Shown: piece after piece, positions 5,259-5,687 of the stretch
Position numbering within the stretch: position 1 is the stretch's first letter
How the letters are laid out: every line of letters begins with the position of its first letter
Made by a program: the position numbers and the translations under genes
The notes under the pieces: model-generated
Databases searched by the model: none
Told to the model about the DNA's origin: nothing
Seen by the model: only the letters and a program-made list of their open reading frames with translations
Assembly: GCA_030602145.1 (NCBI GenBank)
Contig: JAUWAH010000183.1
Span: 1-5,687, forward strand
From: Desulfobulbus sp.
GTDB lineage: Bacteria > Desulfobacterota > Desulfobulbia > Desulfobulbales > Desulfobulbaceae
Reading direction: 5' to 3'
Length of the DNA stretch: 5,687 nucleotides

Positions 5259-5425
5259 GAGCCTTTTGCAATATGAACTGCTGACGAGTTTTTTTCGTCA
5301 TTCCCGCGAAAGTGGGAATCCAGAACTCATTGATTTTTCCAGGACTGGATTCCCGATGACTACCTCGGGAATGACTCAACCGTCTTTTTGCAAAAGCCTG
5401 CAACGGTTCATTTTGCAAGAGGCTC
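5259..5425. mobile_element. MITE-like element with terminal inverted repeats and ATGC target duplication
   Basis: GAGCCTTTTGCAATATGAAC at 5259-5278 matches the reverse complement of 5406-5425 at 18 of 20 bases. ATGC stands directly outside both ends (5255-5258 and 5426-5429), as expected for a 4-base target duplication. The 167-base interior has no coding capacity and contains a nested palindrome (5297-5375). The right end also holds a partial second copy of the terminal motif (TTTTGCAA at 5386-5393, again at 5411-5418, 25 bases apart). A non-autonomous element moved by a transposase encoded elsewhere is the likely reading. The transposase family cannot be told from the sequence. Confidence 0.62.
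5297..5375. repeat. GTCATTCCCG-type intergenic palindrome (REP-like) nested in the MITE-like element
   Basis: GTCATTCCCG (5297-5306) is a perfect inverted match of CGGGAATGAC (5366-5375), and GGGAATCCAG (5314-5323) of CTGGATTCCC (5345-5354). Each half can also fold alone: TTCCC/GGGAA at 5301-5318 and TTCCCGA/TCGGGAA at 5350-5371. This is a very common type of proteobacterial intergenic repeat, whose translation typically gives RESGNP-like peptides, as it does here. It may act as a transcript-end or nucleoid structure or simply be a mobile repeat. Confidence 0.8.
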
Positions 5426-5538
5426 ATGCATCAAGCAATAAATCCCCACATCAACGAGTGATCGACACCGAGAATGGAAAAGAGGTGCATTCCAACAACC
5501 CTGTGTTACATATGATGGTCTCGTACACAGTGGATTTC

Positions 5539-5612
5539 TGTCATCTCAAGGAGCGCAGCGACGAGAAATCTCTCTAATATTCCGGAGATCTATCGCTCCG
5601 CTTGAAATGACA
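5539..5612. repeat. Second palindromic intergenic repeat (TGTCATYTC type)
   Basis: TGTCAT (5539-5544) and TCAAG (5546-5550) match ATGACA (5607-5612) and CTTGA (5601-5605) in inverted order. GGAGCG (5550-5555) also matches CGCTCC (5594-5599), with one bulged base. The sequence of the left arm, with GCGACGAGAAATCTC, resembles the widespread TGTCATTTCGAG...GAGAAATCT intergenic repeat family. It is distinct from the GTCATTCCCG type at 5297. An A7 run follows directly (5612-5618). No coding function is likely. Confidence 0.6.
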
Positions 5613-5687
5613 AAAAAACCGTTTTCCAACTTTTTACCAATCCATCAATATGAACTGATGCGCTCAGCACTTCTGGCAAGCATCCCA

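Larger units (their letters stand above)
5082..5687. other. Gene-free, repeat-rich stretch upstream of the hydrolase
   Basis: No convincing coding sequence is seen in these ~600 bases. From left to right they hold the hydrolase ribosome binding site, a terminator-like hairpin (5107-5145), the right copy of the inverted repeat (5143-5236), a MITE-like element (5259-5425) with a nested palindrome, about 110 bases with no clear feature (5430-5538), and a second palindromic repeat (5539-5612). In the last 75 bases I see nothing. The part from about 5259 onward is visibly richer in A and T than the genes. I could not pick a convincing -35/-10 pair for the hydrolase gene. Confidence 0.75.

Noticed and set aside
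5501..5530. CTGTGT / ACACAG inverted repeat with an 18-base spacer
   Set aside because: Six bases with one possible bulged extension and no gene next to it; not distinguishable from chance.
5152..5577. Plus-strand open frame of 141 codons across the repeat region
   Set aside because: It runs through the inverted repeat, the MITE-like element and both palindromes, and contains the RESGNP peptide that comes from translating GTCATTCCCG repeats. No ribosome binding site or family resemblance was seen.
5269..5657. Exact 12-base direct repeat CAATATGAACTG at 5269-5280 and 5646-5657
   Set aside because: About one exact 12-base repeat is expected by chance in a window this size, and the flanks do not match.

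Overview
The window looks like chromosomal DNA of a flagellated Gram-negative proteobacterium. The flagellar gene order (hook protein end, then flgN, flgK, flgL), the fairly GC-rich coding sequence, an exported OmpA-domain protein with an outer-membrane-style signal peptide, and the type of intergenic palindromes all fit a Desulfobacterota (former Deltaproteobacteria) member. That placement is inference from style and not proven by any marker gene here.

Layout. Positions 1-2732 are the end of a plus-strand late flagellar operon: the last codons of a hook-family protein (probably flgE), then flgN (export chaperone), flgK and flgL (the two hook-filament junction proteins), separated by 18, 2 and 7 bases. 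Positions 2733-2932 are a control region with a plausible sigma70-type promoter and a leader rich in small hairpins. Positions 2933-3976 encode an exported two-domain protein: an N-terminal module resembling DUF4892 and a C-terminal OmpA/MotB-type peptidoglycan-binding domain. Positions 3977-4053 hold a cluster of hairpins between convergent genes. Positions 4143-5081 (minus strand) encode an exported alpha/beta hydrolase. Positions 5082-5687 contain no convincing gene and are packed with repeats.

How the genes work together. FlgN escorts FlgK and FlgL to the flagellar type III export gate, and FlgK and FlgL then form the junction between the hook (FlgE) and the filament. The OmpA-domain protein and the hydrolase are envelope or periplasmic proteins with their own transcription units. 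Nothing in the sequence ties them functionally to the flagellum.

Most notable structure. The hydrolase gene is bracketed by two diverged inverted copies of one ~93-base element (4054-4146 on plus; 5236-5143 on minus; 66 of 93 aligned bases identical by my hand count). The upstream copy runs directly into a terminator-like hairpin with a T7 tract just before the hydrolase start codon, an arrangement resembling a leader attenuator or riboswitch. Next to it is a 167-base MITE-like element (5259-5425) with 20-base terminal inverted repeats, an apparent 4-base target duplication (ATGC), and a nested GTCATTCCCG-type palindrome. A second, different palindromic repeat lies at 5539-5612.
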